DNA of 42,475 nucleotides from Candidatus Synechococcus spongiarum SP3 (GTDB lineage: Bacteria > Cyanobacteriota > Cyanobacteriia > PCC-6307 > Cyanobiaceae), in NCBI GenBank assembly GCA_001007665.1, contig JXQG01000008.1, positions 1 to 42,475 on the forward strand, read 5' to 3'. The notes beneath the pieces were generated by a model. It had not been told where the DNA came from. It did no database searches and was given only the letters and a program-made list of their open reading frames with translations. Numbering within the stretch: the stretch's first letter is position 1; every line of letters starts with the position of its first letter. Position numbers and translations under genes: made by a program. Below are positions 24,279-33,571 of this stretch, one piece after another.

Positions 24279-25453
24279 GGGCTGCCAACAGCGTGTCGTC
24301 GAGCCAGGACGGTGTTCACGGCCTGCTGTTGATCCCGCTGGGTCATCCAATGGTGATAGGTGCGGGTATGGATGGCCACGGAATGGCCCATCATGCGGGC
24401 GGCCACAGTGTCAGGGAGTCCCAGGTGAATGGTGCGCACGGCCCAGGCGTGGCGCAGGTCATAGGGGCTGAAGCCCACCTCGTAGCGGCGGAACTGCTCC
24501 ATCACCCGCCGCCCCACCTGTTGCAGGGTGACCCGCTCCAGGTCTGTGGTGACGGGTGGTCGCCGTAGATCAGCCAGGGCAAAGCGCTCCACCCACTCCG
24601 GCAGGAAGGGCCAAACCTGGTGTTCACCGGTTTTGCTGGTGGCCATGACCCGCACCACGGGGGCGTCGCCCCCATGGAGAGCCGAGTAGTCACAGAAAAA
24701 CACCTCATGGTTGCGCAGACCATAGGTGGCCATGACCCCCAACACCCAGCGCCAGGCTGGATTGGGGATTTTGCGCCATGCCGCCATGATCTGCTGGTCG
24801 GTGGGGAGTTGGCGATGGCCAGCTTGGTGGAGACCATAGCCTCCTGCCTGCCTGGACCAGTCCTCCGGCAAGGGGATGCCCTCTTGACGGGCCAGGGCCG
24901 CCAGAACCGTGCCGCACTGCTGCCGGCTGCGGCTGGCCAGCTGGTAGCTTCCCAAGGTGCATACCAGTAACGCCTGACCAAGGGTCTGCTGGTGCTGCTC
25001 CTGCATCAGCGCCAGCCGGCGCAGATAGGGCCAATAGGCGGTGGCCCAGGTGCTGCGCTGACCTGCTGGATTCCGGCTGCGCACGGGGTCGGCGTCGAAT
25101 GCTTCCTTGAAGCGCTCCAAGGCATGGTTGAGCAGATCAGCGCCCCCCGCTGGTTGCAGGCGATGGCGTTGGGGGCGCTGGCGAGGGGAGAGCCGCTGGC
25201 GCCAGCAGAAGCGGCCGCTGGAGAGATCCCCGCAAATCTGGTGCAACTGCTGCACTGCCGCCTCCAGACCCGTCCCATCGGCCTTGAAGCCGAGGCTGAG
25301 GCGCTGCACCTGAAAACCTGCGCCGTCCCGCCGCGGCAACCGGCCCCGCAATCCCAACCGCTGTCCGCGCCGCTCAATGCGCAGGGGCAGCCCACCGGTG
25401 CGGAAGCCCTCGTTGAGGATTTGCAGACGCAGGTCAAAGGACTGGACGTCCAC
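24275..25453 (-). CDS. Tyrosine recombinase/phage integrase family protein
   Basis: 392 residues. The catalytic domain has the first arginine in ATYGLRNHEVFF, a conserved KTGEHQVWPF segment with the lysine, then SPYDLRHAWAVR, ARMMGHSVAIHTRTYHHW with the GH histidine and the tyrosine nucleophile. The H of the usual HxxR is replaced by Tyr (YDLR). The N-terminal half carries the arm and core-binding region. As I recall, an integrase-family gene next to hemH and ilvB is a normal part of picocyanobacterial chromosomes, so this one may be resident, not the integrase of the island. A 37-base piece of it is duplicated at 10005-10041. It overlaps the methyltransferase gene by four bases. Confidence 0.85.
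   Translation of the reverse strand: MDVQSFDLRLQILNEGFRTGGLPLRIERRGQRLGLRGRLPRRDGAGFQVQRLSLGFKADGTGLEAAVQQLHQICGDLSSGRFCWRQRLSPRQRPQRHRLQPAGGADLLNHALERFKEAFDADPVRSRNPAGQRSTWATAYWPYLRRLALMQEQHQQTLGQALLVCTLGSYQLASRSRQQCGTVLAALARQEGIPLPEDWSRQAGGYGLHQAGHRQLPTDQQIMAAWRKIPNPAWRWVLGVMATYGLRNHEVFFCDYSALHGGDAPVVRVMATSKTGEHQVWPFLPEWVERFALADLRRPPVTTDLERVTLQQVGRRVMEQFRRYEVGFSPYDLRHAWAVRTIHLGLPDTVAARMMGHSVAIHTRTYHHWMTQRDQQQAVNTVLARRHAVGSP
24452..24488 (-). repeat. Source copy of the 37-base direct repeat
   Basis: Inside the integrase gene, coding for RYEVGFSPYDLRHA around the catalytic arginine. Matches 10005-10041 with one mismatch, same orientation, 14.4 kb away. Confidence 0.7.
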
Positions 25454-25629
25454 AGGGGTCAGGAGCGGTCAACAGGAATTAGACCGCAAATCCCCGGCAT
25501 TGCAAGCTGCGGTGACGAGTCAAGGGCTTGCGTCAAGGTGTTTCCAAGGTGATGGCTGCGCAGCGAGGGTCCCGATGGTCGCCCGGGAAGGGTTAGGGTC
25601 CATTGAACTACCTCTCGCCCGCCAGGGAT

Positions 25630-26793
25630 ATGGCCCGTATTGGCGTTCTACTGCTCAATCTCGGTGGTCCTGAGCGGATCCAGGACGTGGGGCCGTTTCT
25701 CTATAACCTCTTTGCGGATCCGGAAATCATCCGCCTGCCCCTGCCTCAGCTGCAGAAGCCCCTGGCATGGCTCATCAGCAGCCTGCGGGCGGGACGCTCC
25801 CAAAAAGCCTACCGCTCCATCGGTGGCGGTTCTCCCCTGCGGCGCATCACGGACCAGCAGGCCAAGGTGCTGCAGAGTGAGCTGCGCCAGCGTCGGATTG
25901 AGGCCACCACCTACGTGGCCATGCGCTACTGGCACCCATTTACGGAATCCGCCGTGGCGGACATCAAGGCGGACGAGATGGACGAGGTGGTGGTGGTGCC
26001 CCTCTATCCCCAGTTTTCCATCAGCACCAGCGGCTCCAGCTTCCGCCTGCTGGAGCGGCTCCGCCAGGAGGATCCTGCCTTTGCCCGCCTGCCTCTGCGC
26101 ACCATTGGCTCCTGGTATGAGCATCCCCGTTATCTGCAAGCCATGGCGGAGCTCATCGGCGCCACCCTGGATCAGGCAGCCGAACCCGACAAGGCCCATG
26201 TATTCTTCAGCGCCCATGGGGTTCCCAAGAGCTACGTGGAGGAGGCCGGGGACCCCTACCAGGAGCAGATTGAACGCTGCGCAAGCCTGATCATGAACAC
26301 CATGCAGCGGGAGAACGCCTACACCCTGGCCTACCAGAGCCGTGTGGGGCCTGTGGAATGGCTACAGCCCTACACGGAAGATGCGCTGCACGGGTTGGGG
26401 GGGAGCGGTGTGAAGGAGTTGGTGGTGGTGCCCATCAGTTTCGTGAGTGAGCACATCGAAACCTTGGAGGAGATTGATATCGAGTACCGGCACATTGCCA
26501 CAGAGGCAGGCATCGAGAACTTTCTCCGGGTTCCGGCATTGGACACCTATCCCACCTTTATCCAGGCTCTGGCGGACCTTGTGGAGACCAGCCTGGCCCA
26601 GGAGCCTGTGGACCTGGCCACCTTCACCCAACTGCCCCAAAAGACCAAGCTTTATCCCCAGGAGAAATGGCAGTGGGGCTGGAGCAACAGCTCGGAGGTG
26701 TGGAACGGCCGCCTGGCCATGCTGGGCTTTTTGGCTGTCCTGTTGGAGGTGCTGAGCGGCCATGGTCCCCTCCATGCGGTGGGACTGCTGTAA
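25630..26793 (+). CDS. hemH: Ferrochelatase with C-terminal light-harvesting-like helix
   Basis: 387 residues from ATG 25630 ([15 protein letters not shown]); an in-frame ATG at 25603 is possible. Ferrochelatase inserts Fe2+ into protoporphyrin IX at the thylakoid or plasma membrane. The catalytic His is in [13 protein letters not shown], and [18 protein letters not shown] is the second conserved block. The C-terminal 45 residues, [19 protein letters not shown], contain the chlorophyll a/b-binding ExxNGRxAMxGF motif and a membrane helix, as in cyanobacterial and plastid enzymes. It is divergent from the integrase gene, with a gap of about 175 bases, and is followed by ilvB. Confidence 0.96.
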   Translation: MARIGVLLLNLGGPERIQDVGPFLYNLFADPEIIRLPLPQLQKPLAWLISSLRAGRSQKAYRSIGGGSPLRRITDQQAKVLQSELRQRRIEATTYVAMRYWHPFTESAVADIKADEMDEVVVVPLYPQFSISTSGSSFRLLERLRQEDPAFARLPLRTIGSWYEHPRYLQAMAELIGATLDQAAEPDKAHVFFSAHGVPKSYVEEAGDPYQEQIERCASLIMNTMQRENAYTLAYQSRVGPVEWLQPYTEDALHGLGGSGVKELVVVPISFVSEHIETLEEIDIEYRHIATEAGIENFLRVPALDTYPTFIQALADLVETSLAQEPVDLATFTQLPQKTKLYPQEKWQWGWSNSSEVWNGRLAMLGFLAVLLEVLSGHGPLHAVGLL

Positions 26794-26911
26794 ACGCTGG
26801 AAGAGCGTCAGGATAATTCCCAAACTCTTACCATGAAGATCAACGGATTCTAAGGAATTTGGCTATACCATAAAGATTACCCTCCTCAAGGCGGCTTCGA
26901 CCCCGGCACCC

Positions 26912-28768
26912 GTGACTGTCACTCCTGTCCGCACTGACTTCACCGCCCCCCATCCCCTGACGGGGAGCCAGCGCGTTTCCGGGGGATTCGCCCTCATGGA
27001 CGCACTCCACCGCCATGGGGTCAAGCACGTCTTCGGCTACCCCGGGGGCGCCATTCTGCCCATTTACGACGAACTCCATCAGGCGGAAAGTCGCGGCTGG
27101 CTGCAACACATCCTGGTGCGCCATGAGCAGGGAGCTGCCCACGCTGCTGATGGCTACGCCAGGGCCACGGGCCGGGTGGGCGTCTGTTTTGCCACCTCCG
27201 GGCCTGGCGCCACCAACCTGGTGACCGGCATTGCCACGGCCCAGATGGACTCTGTGCCCCTGCTGGTCATCACGGGCCAAGTGGCACGATCCGCCATTGG
27301 CACCGATGCTTTTCAGGAAACCGACATCTTTGGCATCACTCTCCCCATCGTGAAACACTCCTGGGTGGTGAGAGATCCGCACGACATGGGTCGCATTGTG
27401 GCCCAGGCCTTTTCCATCGCTGCCCATGGCCGCCCTGGTCCGGTACTCATTGACGTGCCCAAAGACGTGGGGCAGGAGTTGTTTCATTACACCCCAGTGC
27501 CACCCGGCAGTTGCTTGCCCAGGGGGTTTACGTCACCCCCCACGGCATCCGACGCGCTGATCCATCAAGCGTTGGAGATGATCCGCAGATCCCAGCGGCC
27601 GCTCCTCTACGTGGGCGGCGGGGCGATTTCCGCAGGCGCCCACAGCCTGTTAACGGTCCTGGCCAAACGCTTCCGCATCCCGGTCACCACAACCTTGATG
27701 GGCAAAGGGGCATTTGACGAGAACCATGAATTGTCCGTGGGCATGTTGGGGATGCATGGCACGGCCTATGCCAACTTTGCTGTCACCGAATGCGACCTGC
27801 TCATTGCCTGTGGCGCCCGCTTTGATGATCGGGTGACCGGCAAGCTGGACACCTTTGCCCCCCGCGCACAGGTCCTTCACTTTGAGATCGACCCTGCTGA
27901 AGTCGCCAAAAACCGTCGCCCGGAACTGGCAGTGGTGGGAAACCTCAAAGACACTCTGCGACGACTCCTGCACTGTTGTCAGCCGGATGAACCGCCCCTG
28001 AGCACGGCAGCCTGGTTACAGCGCATCGCGGACTGGAAACAGCGCTATCCGCTCATGACCCCGCCAGCCTCCGGGGACATCTACCCCCAGGAGGTGCTCA
28101 TTGCCGTGCGGGATCTGGCGCCCAACAGCTTCGTCACCACAGATGTGGGGCAGCATCAGATGTGGGCCGCCCAGTACCTGCGCAATGGGCCGCGCCAGTG
28201 GATCAGTAGTTCGGGGTTAGGCACCATGGGCTTTGGGATGCCCGCCGCCATGGGAGTCTTGACGGCTCTACCAGATCAGCAAGTCATTTGCATCGCCGGT
28301 GATGCCAGCATCCTGATGAATATCCAGGAACTGGGCACCTTGGCCCAGTATGGCTTGCCCGCCAAGATTATCATCATCAACAACCAGTGGCAGGGGATGG
28401 TGCGCCAGTGGCAAGAAAGCTTTTACGAGGAACGCTATTCTGCGTCCAACATGAACAACGGCATGCCGGATTTTGCGGCCTTGGCTGAGGCGTTCAGGAT
28501 GAAAGGCCTCTGTATTCGTGAGCGGGAAGAACTGCACTCGGGTTTGCAAGCTGCCTTGGATCACCCTGGCCCAGTGCTGGTGGACGTGCGGGTGCGCCCC
28601 GGTGAAAACTGCTACCCCATGGTGCCGCCGGGCAAGAGCAACGCCCAAATGGTGGGTCTGCCGAGCCACCCGGAACTGGCCGTGGCCAGCGACAGGGATT
28701 GCCGCAAGTGTGGCTTCACCACGGCGATTGACCACCTGTTCTGCCCCAACTGCGGCGCAAAGCTCTAA
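26912..28768 (+). CDS. ilvB: Acetolactate synthase, large subunit, with C-terminal zinc ribbon
   Basis: 618 residues from GTG 26912, the first start after an in-frame TAA. The enzyme condenses pyruvate with pyruvate or 2-oxobutyrate in branched-chain amino acid synthesis and uses ThDP, Mg2+ and FAD. The catalytic Glu is in [19 protein letters not shown]; the ThDP site is [15 protein letters not shown] with IIIINN; the FAD part has [16 protein letters not shown]. The usual protein ends near [17 protein letters not shown], but here 25 more residues follow with Cys597, Cys600, Cys611 and Cys614 in C-x2-C and C-x2-C pairs, a zinc-ribbon-like tail. No small subunit (ilvH) gene is adjacent. Confidence 0.95.
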   Translation: MTVTPVRTDFTAPHPLTGSQRVSGGFALMDALHRHGVKHVFGYPGGAILPIYDELHQAESRGWLQHILVRHEQGAAHAADGYARATGRVGVCFATSGPGATNLVTGIATAQMDSVPLLVITGQVARSAIGTDAFQETDIFGITLPIVKHSWVVRDPHDMGRIVAQAFSIAAHGRPGPVLIDVPKDVGQELFHYTPVPPGSCLPRGFTSPPTASDALIHQALEMIRRSQRPLLYVGGGAISAGAHSLLTVLAKRFRIPVTTTLMGKGAFDENHELSVGMLGMHGTAYANFAVTECDLLIACGARFDDRVTGKLDTFAPRAQVLHFEIDPAEVAKNRRPELAVVGNLKDTLRRLLHCCQPDEPPLSTAAWLQRIADWKQRYPLMTPPASGDIYPQEVLIAVRDLAPNSFVTTDVGQHQMWAAQYLRNGPRQWISSSGLGTMGFGMPAAMGVLTALPDQQVICIAGDASILMNIQELGTLAQYGLPAKIIIINNQWQGMVRQWQESFYEERYSASNMNNGMPDFAALAEAFRMKGLCIREREELHSGLQAALDHPGPVLVDVRVRPGENCYPMVPPGKSNAQMVGLPSHPELAVASDRDCRKCGFTTAIDHLFCPNCGAKL

Positions 28769-28798
28769 GGTTCTGGCACAGGCCTCTGCTGGAGCGAC

Positions 28799-28990
28799 AT
28801 GAGCAATCCCGTTGCCCGTGGTCTGGTGATGGTTCCAGCGGTGTTGCTGGGTGGTGTGTTCATGGCAACGGGGCTCTTCTGGTCCCAGGAAGGAGACATG
28901 GGTCGCCGTGGCCTGGCCGTTGGCCTGGGGTTGTTGCTCCTGGGGGCAGGGCTGCTGGTGGGTTTGCTGAACCCACGCCCAGACGCCTAG
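28799..28990 (+). CDS. Small two-helix membrane protein, unknown
   Basis: 63 residues from ATG 28799, with GGAG five bases upstream and 30 bases after ilvB. Two hydrophobic stretches (VMVPAVLLGGVFMATGLFW and LAVGLGLLLLGAGLLVGLL) are separated by a short charged loop EGDMGRRG. No family is recognised. Its TAG overlaps the TAG of the convergent Tic22 gene within the four bases CTAG at 28987-28990. Probably expressed with ilvB. Confidence 0.6.
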   Translation: MSNPVARGLVMVPAVLLGGVFMATGLFWSQEGDMGRRGLAVGLGLLLLGAGLLVGLLNPRPDA

Positions 28991-29820
28991 GATGATTGGT
29001 CTTGCTCCTGGGACTCCTCCTCCTGCACCCCCTGCTGGGCCTGGATGGCTTTGATTGTATCCTCCGTAGGCAGGAAGAAGTACTTGTCCTCTTCATCCTG
29101 GGTCAGCAGGTTAATGGCCTGAGACAAGCCGATCACTTTGTCTACGCCTTTAAAATCCGGCACGTCTTGTTTTGCCTGCTGAAGCTGGCTGTAGTTAAAG
29201 AACAGGGCGATCCTGCGTTCTTCCATGCCCGGCGGCGTGATGCTAATGGGAGGATCCGTCAAGAAGACAGGAACCATGAGAGTCTGAGCAATCTCTTGCT
29301 GGCTGATCCCTTCGGCCAGCAAGATCTCTTCGGCTTTTTCCCAGTCCACCCTGGCAGGCACCAGTGGCGTTCTCAGGGACAGGGAGTTTGTGTCGTCCCT
29401 TGCCTCGATCTCTTCGCGCAGCCTCTCGTTGCGCTCAAGGGCGCTGTTCAGAGGGGTGGCGACTACTCTACTGCCTTCAACACCTGGTTGGCCCTCCAGA
29501 ATCTTCTGCTCTTGCTGGGCCTGTTCGGCTGTCATGAACATGGGGAATACCAACTGATCCAACTCCTGGTAAAAGGGGAAGACAGGCTGACCTTCAGCGT
29601 TGACCGCCACATAGTGATAAAAGGGGAAGACAGGCTGACCTTCAGCATTCACCACCACATAGACGATCACCGCTTCAAGCTTCTTGATGACTTCAGCCTC
29701 GGGAATGGCCAGAGCGGGCATCGCCCCAAGGCCAAGCATCAACAGGCCCACACCCCCGCTGGCCACACGAAGAGCAGACTTGACAACAGCACGGGGCAAC
29801 CCCGGAAAAACACTGCACAC
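28987..29820 (-). CDS. Tic22-family protein with an internal repeat
   Basis: 277 residues. The N-terminus has a long signal peptide (VGLLMLGLGAMPALA). The domain shows LVFPMFMTAEQAQQE, VVATPLNSALE, VFLTDPPI and ALFFNYSQLQ, the pattern of Tic22 proteins. Cyanobacterial Tic22 is a periplasmic or thylakoid-lumen chaperone-like protein involved in outer-membrane biogenesis. Near residues 52-84 the segment VNAEGQPVFPFY occurs twice because 48 bases are tandemly duplicated. The C-terminus is acidic and Gln-rich. It is convergent with the small membrane protein gene. Confidence 0.82.
   Translation of the reverse strand: MCSVFPGLPRAVVKSALRVASGGVGLLMLGLGAMPALAIPEAEVIKKLEAVIVYVVVNAEGQPVFPFYHYVAVNAEGQPVFPFYQELDQLVFPMFMTAEQAQQEQKILEGQPGVEGSRVVATPLNSALERNERLREEIEARDDTNSLSLRTPLVPARVDWEKAEEILLAEGISQQEIAQTLMVPVFLTDPPISITPPGMEERRIALFFNYSQLQQAKQDVPDFKGVDKVIGLSQAINLLTQDEEDKYFFLPTEDTIKAIQAQQGVQEEESQEQDQSS
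29570..29665 (-). repeat. 48-base tandem duplication in the Tic22 gene
   Basis: 29570-29617 and 29618-29665 are near-identical (three mismatches at 29599, 29602 and 29606 against the second copy). Each unit is 16 codons, so the frame is kept. Confidence 0.85.
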
Positions 29821-29937
29821 AGAACGATGGGGAGATGCTGCCCAAGGGTATATGGCGACAGCATAGCGTCGGCCTCCTCAGACAGAGTCAGAGCCCCCTC
29901 CGCTAAGAACCGTGGAGGCTCGCTACATGGTCCGCGC

Positions 29938-30186
29938 TCAGGGAGTGTCTGTTGGGCGGGAGGGGTCTTGTGTCGGCACAGGGGGGGAGGTGGTATTGGT
30001 GGAGGTCTCTGGCGGAGGCGAGGGTGCTGCATAGATGGAGGGTTCTGGCGGCCTGGAGAGCTCACGAACTGCTACGCCAAACACAAACAGCACCGGCAGG
30101 GCAAAGGCTCCCGAGAGAATTGTGGCTATCATGCGCATTCTCTGGCGGTAGCGCTGCGGCGGCTTCCTGGCATCATCGGAGGGCAT
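29938..30186 (-). CDS. Small single-pass membrane protein, unknown
   Basis: 82 residues from ATG 30186 (MPSDDARKPPQRYRQRMR); an upstream in-frame ATG at 30225 is also possible. A basic N-terminus is followed by one membrane helix (MIATILSGAFALPVLFVFGV) and a Pro/Ser/Thr-rich tail. The layout suggests an inner-membrane anchor with a periplasmic Pro-rich tail. No family is recognised. It is divergent from the prohibitin gene and may share its promoter region. Confidence 0.5.
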   Translation of the reverse strand: MPSDDARKPPQRYRQRMRMIATILSGAFALPVLFVFGVAVRELSRPPEPSIYAAPSPPPETSTNTTSPPVPTQDPSRPTDTP

Positions 30187-30326
30187 GGGGAGACAAGGCG
30201 GAGAGCAACTTGGTTCAAGTTTCAATCAACAGGCAGAAAACTGGCAAGCCAGGCAAATTGTCCAGTCACACACCCGCCCATTGAGACCCTGGAGGTTGCA
30301 GACTGGATGGGTAACCGACCGGCTCC

Positions 30327-31166
30327 ATGCAGACGCCCATCCGTCCGATCAGCAACGACAACGGCAACGCCTTTTTGCCCCTGCTGGGGCTTGTGGTTGC
30401 CGTTGCCCTCATCCTCCTGAGTCAGGTGCTGTTCATTGTGCCCGCAGGCAATGTTGCGGTTGTCACCACCCTGGGGAAGGTGACAGGTGAGCCACGGTCT
30501 GCAGGCCCCAACTTCAAAGTTCCCCTGGTCCAGAACACTGCCATGTTCGACATCAAGACCCAGGTGCGGCCTGAAGAGTTCTCCTCCCTCACCAAGGACC
30601 TGCAGGTGATCGAGGCCACCGCCACGATCAAATACGCGATCCGTCCCAACCAGGCTGGCCGCATCTTTCGCTCCATTGCCACCGCCAACCAGCAAGTCTA
30701 TGGCCGCATCGTCCAGCCGTCTCTGCTGAAGGCCCTGAAATCGGTCTTCTCCCAGTACGAGCTGGTGACCATCGCCTCCGAGTGGAACAGTATTTCCGAG
30801 ATCGTGCAGGAGAAGGTATCCGAAGAGCTCAGCAAATTTGGTTATGTGGATGTTCAAGGGCTGGACCTGACCGGACTGCGCATTGCCGAAGAGTATCGAG
30901 CGGCCATTGAGCAGAAGCAAATTGCGGACCAGCGTCTGCTGAAGGCCCGCACGGAAGTGCGCATTGCCGATCAGGAAGCCAAGCGCTACGAAACCCTCAA
31001 CAAAAGCCTTAACGACCAGGTGCTCTACAAACTCTTCCTCGACAAGTGGGACGGCACCACCACAGTGGTGCCAGGTCTCCCTGGCAGCGGTGAGACCCCC
31101 CCAGTGATTGTTCAAGGGAAGCGGCGCCCTGGCGGACTGGTTAGCCGGTCCGGGGAGCCGGTGTGA
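30327..31166 (+). CDS. Prohibitin/SPFH-domain membrane protein
   Basis: 279 residues from ATG 30327. An N-terminal helix (FLPLLGLVVAVALILLSQVLF) anchors the protein, then the SPFH domain begins with IVPAGNVAVVTTLGKVTGE and runs through the VRPEEFSSLTKDLQVIEATA and YGRIVQPSLLKALKSVFSQY blocks. A coiled-coil tail (EQKQIADQRLLKARTEVRIADQEA) follows. SPFH proteins form large ring or cage oligomers in membranes and often regulate AAA proteases such as FtsH; cyanobacterial prohibitins of this type lie in thylakoid or plasma membranes. The CYTH gene follows directly. Confidence 0.9.
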   Translation: MQTPIRPISNDNGNAFLPLLGLVVAVALILLSQVLFIVPAGNVAVVTTLGKVTGEPRSAGPNFKVPLVQNTAMFDIKTQVRPEEFSSLTKDLQVIEATATIKYAIRPNQAGRIFRSIATANQQVYGRIVQPSLLKALKSVFSQYELVTIASEWNSISEIVQEKVSEELSKFGYVDVQGLDLTGLRIAEEYRAAIEQKQIADQRLLKARTEVRIADQEAKRYETLNKSLNDQVLYKLFLDKWDGTTTVVPGLPGSGETPPVIVQGKRRPGGLVSRSGEPV

Positions 31167-31182
31167 TTGTCTTTCCCCATCC

Positions 31183-31701
31183 ATGGATCTGGAAATCGAG
31201 CGACGTTTCCTGGTGCGCACAACAGCCTGGCAGCACCAGGTGCGCACCAGTGTCCACCTGAGCCAGGGCTACGTCAGCAGCAGCCTCCATGGGGTGACCA
31301 CCCGTGTGCGCCATGACCATGACAAGGGCTGGCTCACCCTGAAGGCGCCCATTGCAGCAGGGGCAGCACCCGCAAAGGGGCCGATTCGGCGCTGGGAGTT
31401 TGAGTATGCCATTCCCCTGGCAGATGCCAAGTGCCTGCTGGAGCGCTGCCCTCACCAGCTCAGCAAAGAGCGCCACATGCTCACTCTCGTGGGTGGGGAC
31501 TGGGTGGTGGATTGCTTTGCTGGCGCCAATCATGGGTTGGTGCTGGCGGAGGTGGAATTGAAACGATCTGATGCCAGTCTTCGTCTCCCCCCCTGGCTCG
31601 GCCCAGAGGTGAGTTGCGACGGGCGCCTGAGTAATGCAGCTTTGGCCCGCCACCCTTGGAGTCAATGGCGGGAAGAGGAACAGCAGGCGCTGTGGCAGTA
31701 G
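31183..31701 (+). CDS. CYTH-domain (triphosphate tunnel) protein
   Basis: 172 residues from ATG 31183, which puts the family's ExExR/K motif at the start: MDLEIERRFLV. Further conserved charged strands are TRVRHDHDKGWLTLKAP, IRRWEFEYAI, WVVDCFAGANHGLVLAEVEL, matching the beta-strands of the tunnel fold. CYTH proteins hydrolyse triphosphates such as inorganic tripolyphosphate or, in other lineages, make cyclic AMP; in cyanobacteria tripolyphosphatase activity is the usual inference. It lies 16 bases after the prohibitin gene and is convergent with the transglutaminase gene. Confidence 0.85.
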   Translation: MDLEIERRFLVRTTAWQHQVRTSVHLSQGYVSSSLHGVTTRVRHDHDKGWLTLKAPIAAGAAPAKGPIRRWEFEYAIPLADAKCLLERCPHQLSKERHMLTLVGGDWVVDCFAGANHGLVLAEVELKRSDASLRLPPWLGPEVSCDGRLSNAALARHPWSQWREEEQQALWQ

Positions 31702-31709
31702 CGCCTCCC

Positions 31710-32597
31710 TCAGGAACTTTGGTGGGATGGGGTGTCCGACGATTCAGACGATTCAACAGTGATGCTCCAAGTGAAGTTGGATGTCACCGCACCGGAGCAG
31801 ACGTAGGTTCCCTGCACGGCAGCAGCCTTGACGGGGTCCGAAGGGGTTGAAATGGCGATGTACTGCTGGTCGATTTCACCATTGCCACTGGGATCAAACC
31901 CTCGCCAGCCCGCACCAGGTAGGTACACCTCCGCCCAGGCATGCAACTCGTAGCTCCGGGGTGGCGGCTCAGCCAGGTGATAGCCGCTCACAAACCGTGC
32001 CGGCAGCCCCATGCAACGGCAGGACTCAATGAACACCATGGCCAAGTCCCGGCAGGAGCCAATGCCTTCGCGAATGGTGCGGCCTGCCGGCCAGGCTGGG
32101 CCCGTGTGGCGGAGACTGTAACTGATGCGCTCTTTGATCACAGCCACCAGTTGCAACAGGAAACCGAGGGGCTGGTGATTGCTCATCATCAACGCTTCCT
32201 GAGCCAATTGCACTGCAGCATAGTCGTGTTGTCCATTGGCCAACCAGCCCAGGGTGTAACCCTCCAGGGATCGGTCCTGACTACTGAGGGCATAGGGAAG
32301 AGGCTGGTCCGCAGGTGCGATGCATTCCGCAATGGGAGGGTAAGGGCAAGTGAACACCTGAGACGTGGCCTCGATGGTGAGACGATCCGTGCATCCACTG
32401 AACCAGGCGCGAATCACCTCGTCGTTACTGGCCGAGAGCAAGGTGAACTGCTTGCTGGGATGAGGGCTGATCCTCAGCGTAAAGGACTGTAGCCGCTGAT
32501 GCCCATCGCTGCGTGGCCTGAGACAAAAGCGATGAGAACCCAGCTCAACTGGTCGGCTATAGGTATAATGAAAACTGTGGGTGATCGTGGCTTTCAT
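31710..32597 (-). CDS. Transglutaminase-like cysteine protease family protein
   Basis: 295 residues. The N-terminal beta domain (FHYTYSRPVELGSHRFCLRP) and the core domain with Cys in GIGSCRDLAMVFIES, His in SYELHAWAEVYLPG and Asp in WRGFDPSGN make up a complete catalytic triad. It is the third gene of a unit with an alpha-E protein and a circularly permuted ATP-grasp protein. That trio is widespread in bacteria and is thought to make and process a peptide or peptide tag, but the product is unknown. The start overlaps the end of the alpha-E gene as ATGA. Confidence 0.9.
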   Translation of the reverse strand: MKATITHSFHYTYSRPVELGSHRFCLRPRSDGHQRLQSFTLRISPHPSKQFTLLSASNDEVIRAWFSGCTDRLTIEATSQVFTCPYPPIAECIAPADQPLPYALSSQDRSLEGYTLGWLANGQHDYAAVQLAQEALMMSNHQPLGFLLQLVAVIKERISYSLRHTGPAWPAGRTIREGIGSCRDLAMVFIESCRCMGLPARFVSGYHLAEPPPRSYELHAWAEVYLPGAGWRGFDPSGNGEIDQQYIAISTPSDPVKAAAVQGTYVCSGAVTSNFTWSITVESSESSDTPSHQSS

Positions 32598-33571
32598 GCG
32601 GTCCTCTGGGTGGAAGAACGTAGAGGGGTAAACGACTGGGGAGCCCGAAAGTAGATTTGTTCCAACTGATTGTGGAGTTCATTCAGGTCCTGTTGTAGAC
32701 GGTCAATGCTTTCATGCAATCCGTATTGGATAATCTCTGCAATATCTGTATATGTCCAGCGTGCCTGCATCATGCCCACATGGCGGCCCAGGGGCCTTTC
32801 ACTAGAAACCTGTAGCGGGTCAATCCTGCTGAGGGATTGGCAGATACCATCCAGACAGAACCGCACAGAGCGTGGGAAATTTGGATCTAGAAGGAGAAAT
32901 TGAGCCACACCTTTTGGGGTGATAGACAGTTGTCTGGACTGGCGAAACATCTGGTAACCACCAGCGGTTTTGAGCACAGCAATCCATTGCAATTGGTCAA
33001 CCACACCGCCAACGGTTTCCCCATGGGGGAGCAGGAGGAAATACTTCACATCAAGAATACGCGCTGTTTTGTCAGCTCGCTCCACCAGGCGACCCAGCTG
33101 ACAGAATTGCCACCCTAAGCCGCGGCTGAAGCAAACATCGGCAATTCCATAGAACAGCTGGCAGTCCTGACGAACCTTGAGCAGCCACTCCTGGCTGGGC
33201 AGCCCTGAAACGGGTCGCTCTTGCTTGAGTCGCCAATACATGGCGTTCAGGTGCTCCCACATTTCGTTGCTGAGCACCTCGCGAATTTGTCGGGCATTTT
33301 CCCGTGCCAAGTTGAGGCAGTTTCGAATTGAGCTGGGGTTATTCTTGCTTTGTACCAAAAAATCTACGATTTCTTCTGCGCCAAAGCTGCCCTTTACCAC
33401 TTGAAACAACTCCCGATCGCCACAGGCATCAATGAGGGGCGTCCATGGTTCAATGGCCATGCCAGAGTCCAGATCCATGGCGCTGCTCACTTCCAAAAAG
33501 CGCGATAGATTCTCAATCCGCTCAATGTTGCGGAACATCCAATACAGAGATTCAGCAACACGACCTAGCAT
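32594..33571 (-). CDS. Alpha-E domain protein (DUF403)
   Basis: 325 residues, all-helical, with the family start MLGRVAESLYWMFRNIERIEN and later RGLGWQFCQLGRLVERADKT and LLLDPNFPRSVRFCL. The function is not established; it always travels with the ATP-grasp and transglutaminase genes. Its ATG overlaps the ATP-grasp stop by seven bases and its end overlaps the transglutaminase start by four, so all three are translationally coupled in the order ATP-grasp, alpha-E, transglutaminase. Confidence 0.92.
   Translation of the reverse strand: MLGRVAESLYWMFRNIERIENLSRFLEVSSAMDLDSGMAIEPWTPLIDACGDRELFQVVKGSFGAEEIVDFLVQSKNNPSSIRNCLNLARENARQIREVLSNEMWEHLNAMYWRLKQERPVSGLPSQEWLLKVRQDCQLFYGIADVCFSRGLGWQFCQLGRLVERADKTARILDVKYFLLLPHGETVGGVVDQLQWIAVLKTAGGYQMFRQSRQLSITPKGVAQFLLLDPNFPRSVRFCLDGICQSLSRIDPLQVSSERPLGRHVGMMQARWTYTDIAEIIQYGLHESIDRLQQDLNELHNQLEQIYFRAPQSFTPLRSSTQRTA

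Noticed and set aside
24275..25453. Integrase as proof that the island is an integrated phage or ICE
   Set aside because: No phage structural, conjugation or tRNA attachment features are present, and an integrase-family gene beside hemH appears to be a normal resident of picocyanobacterial chromosomes.
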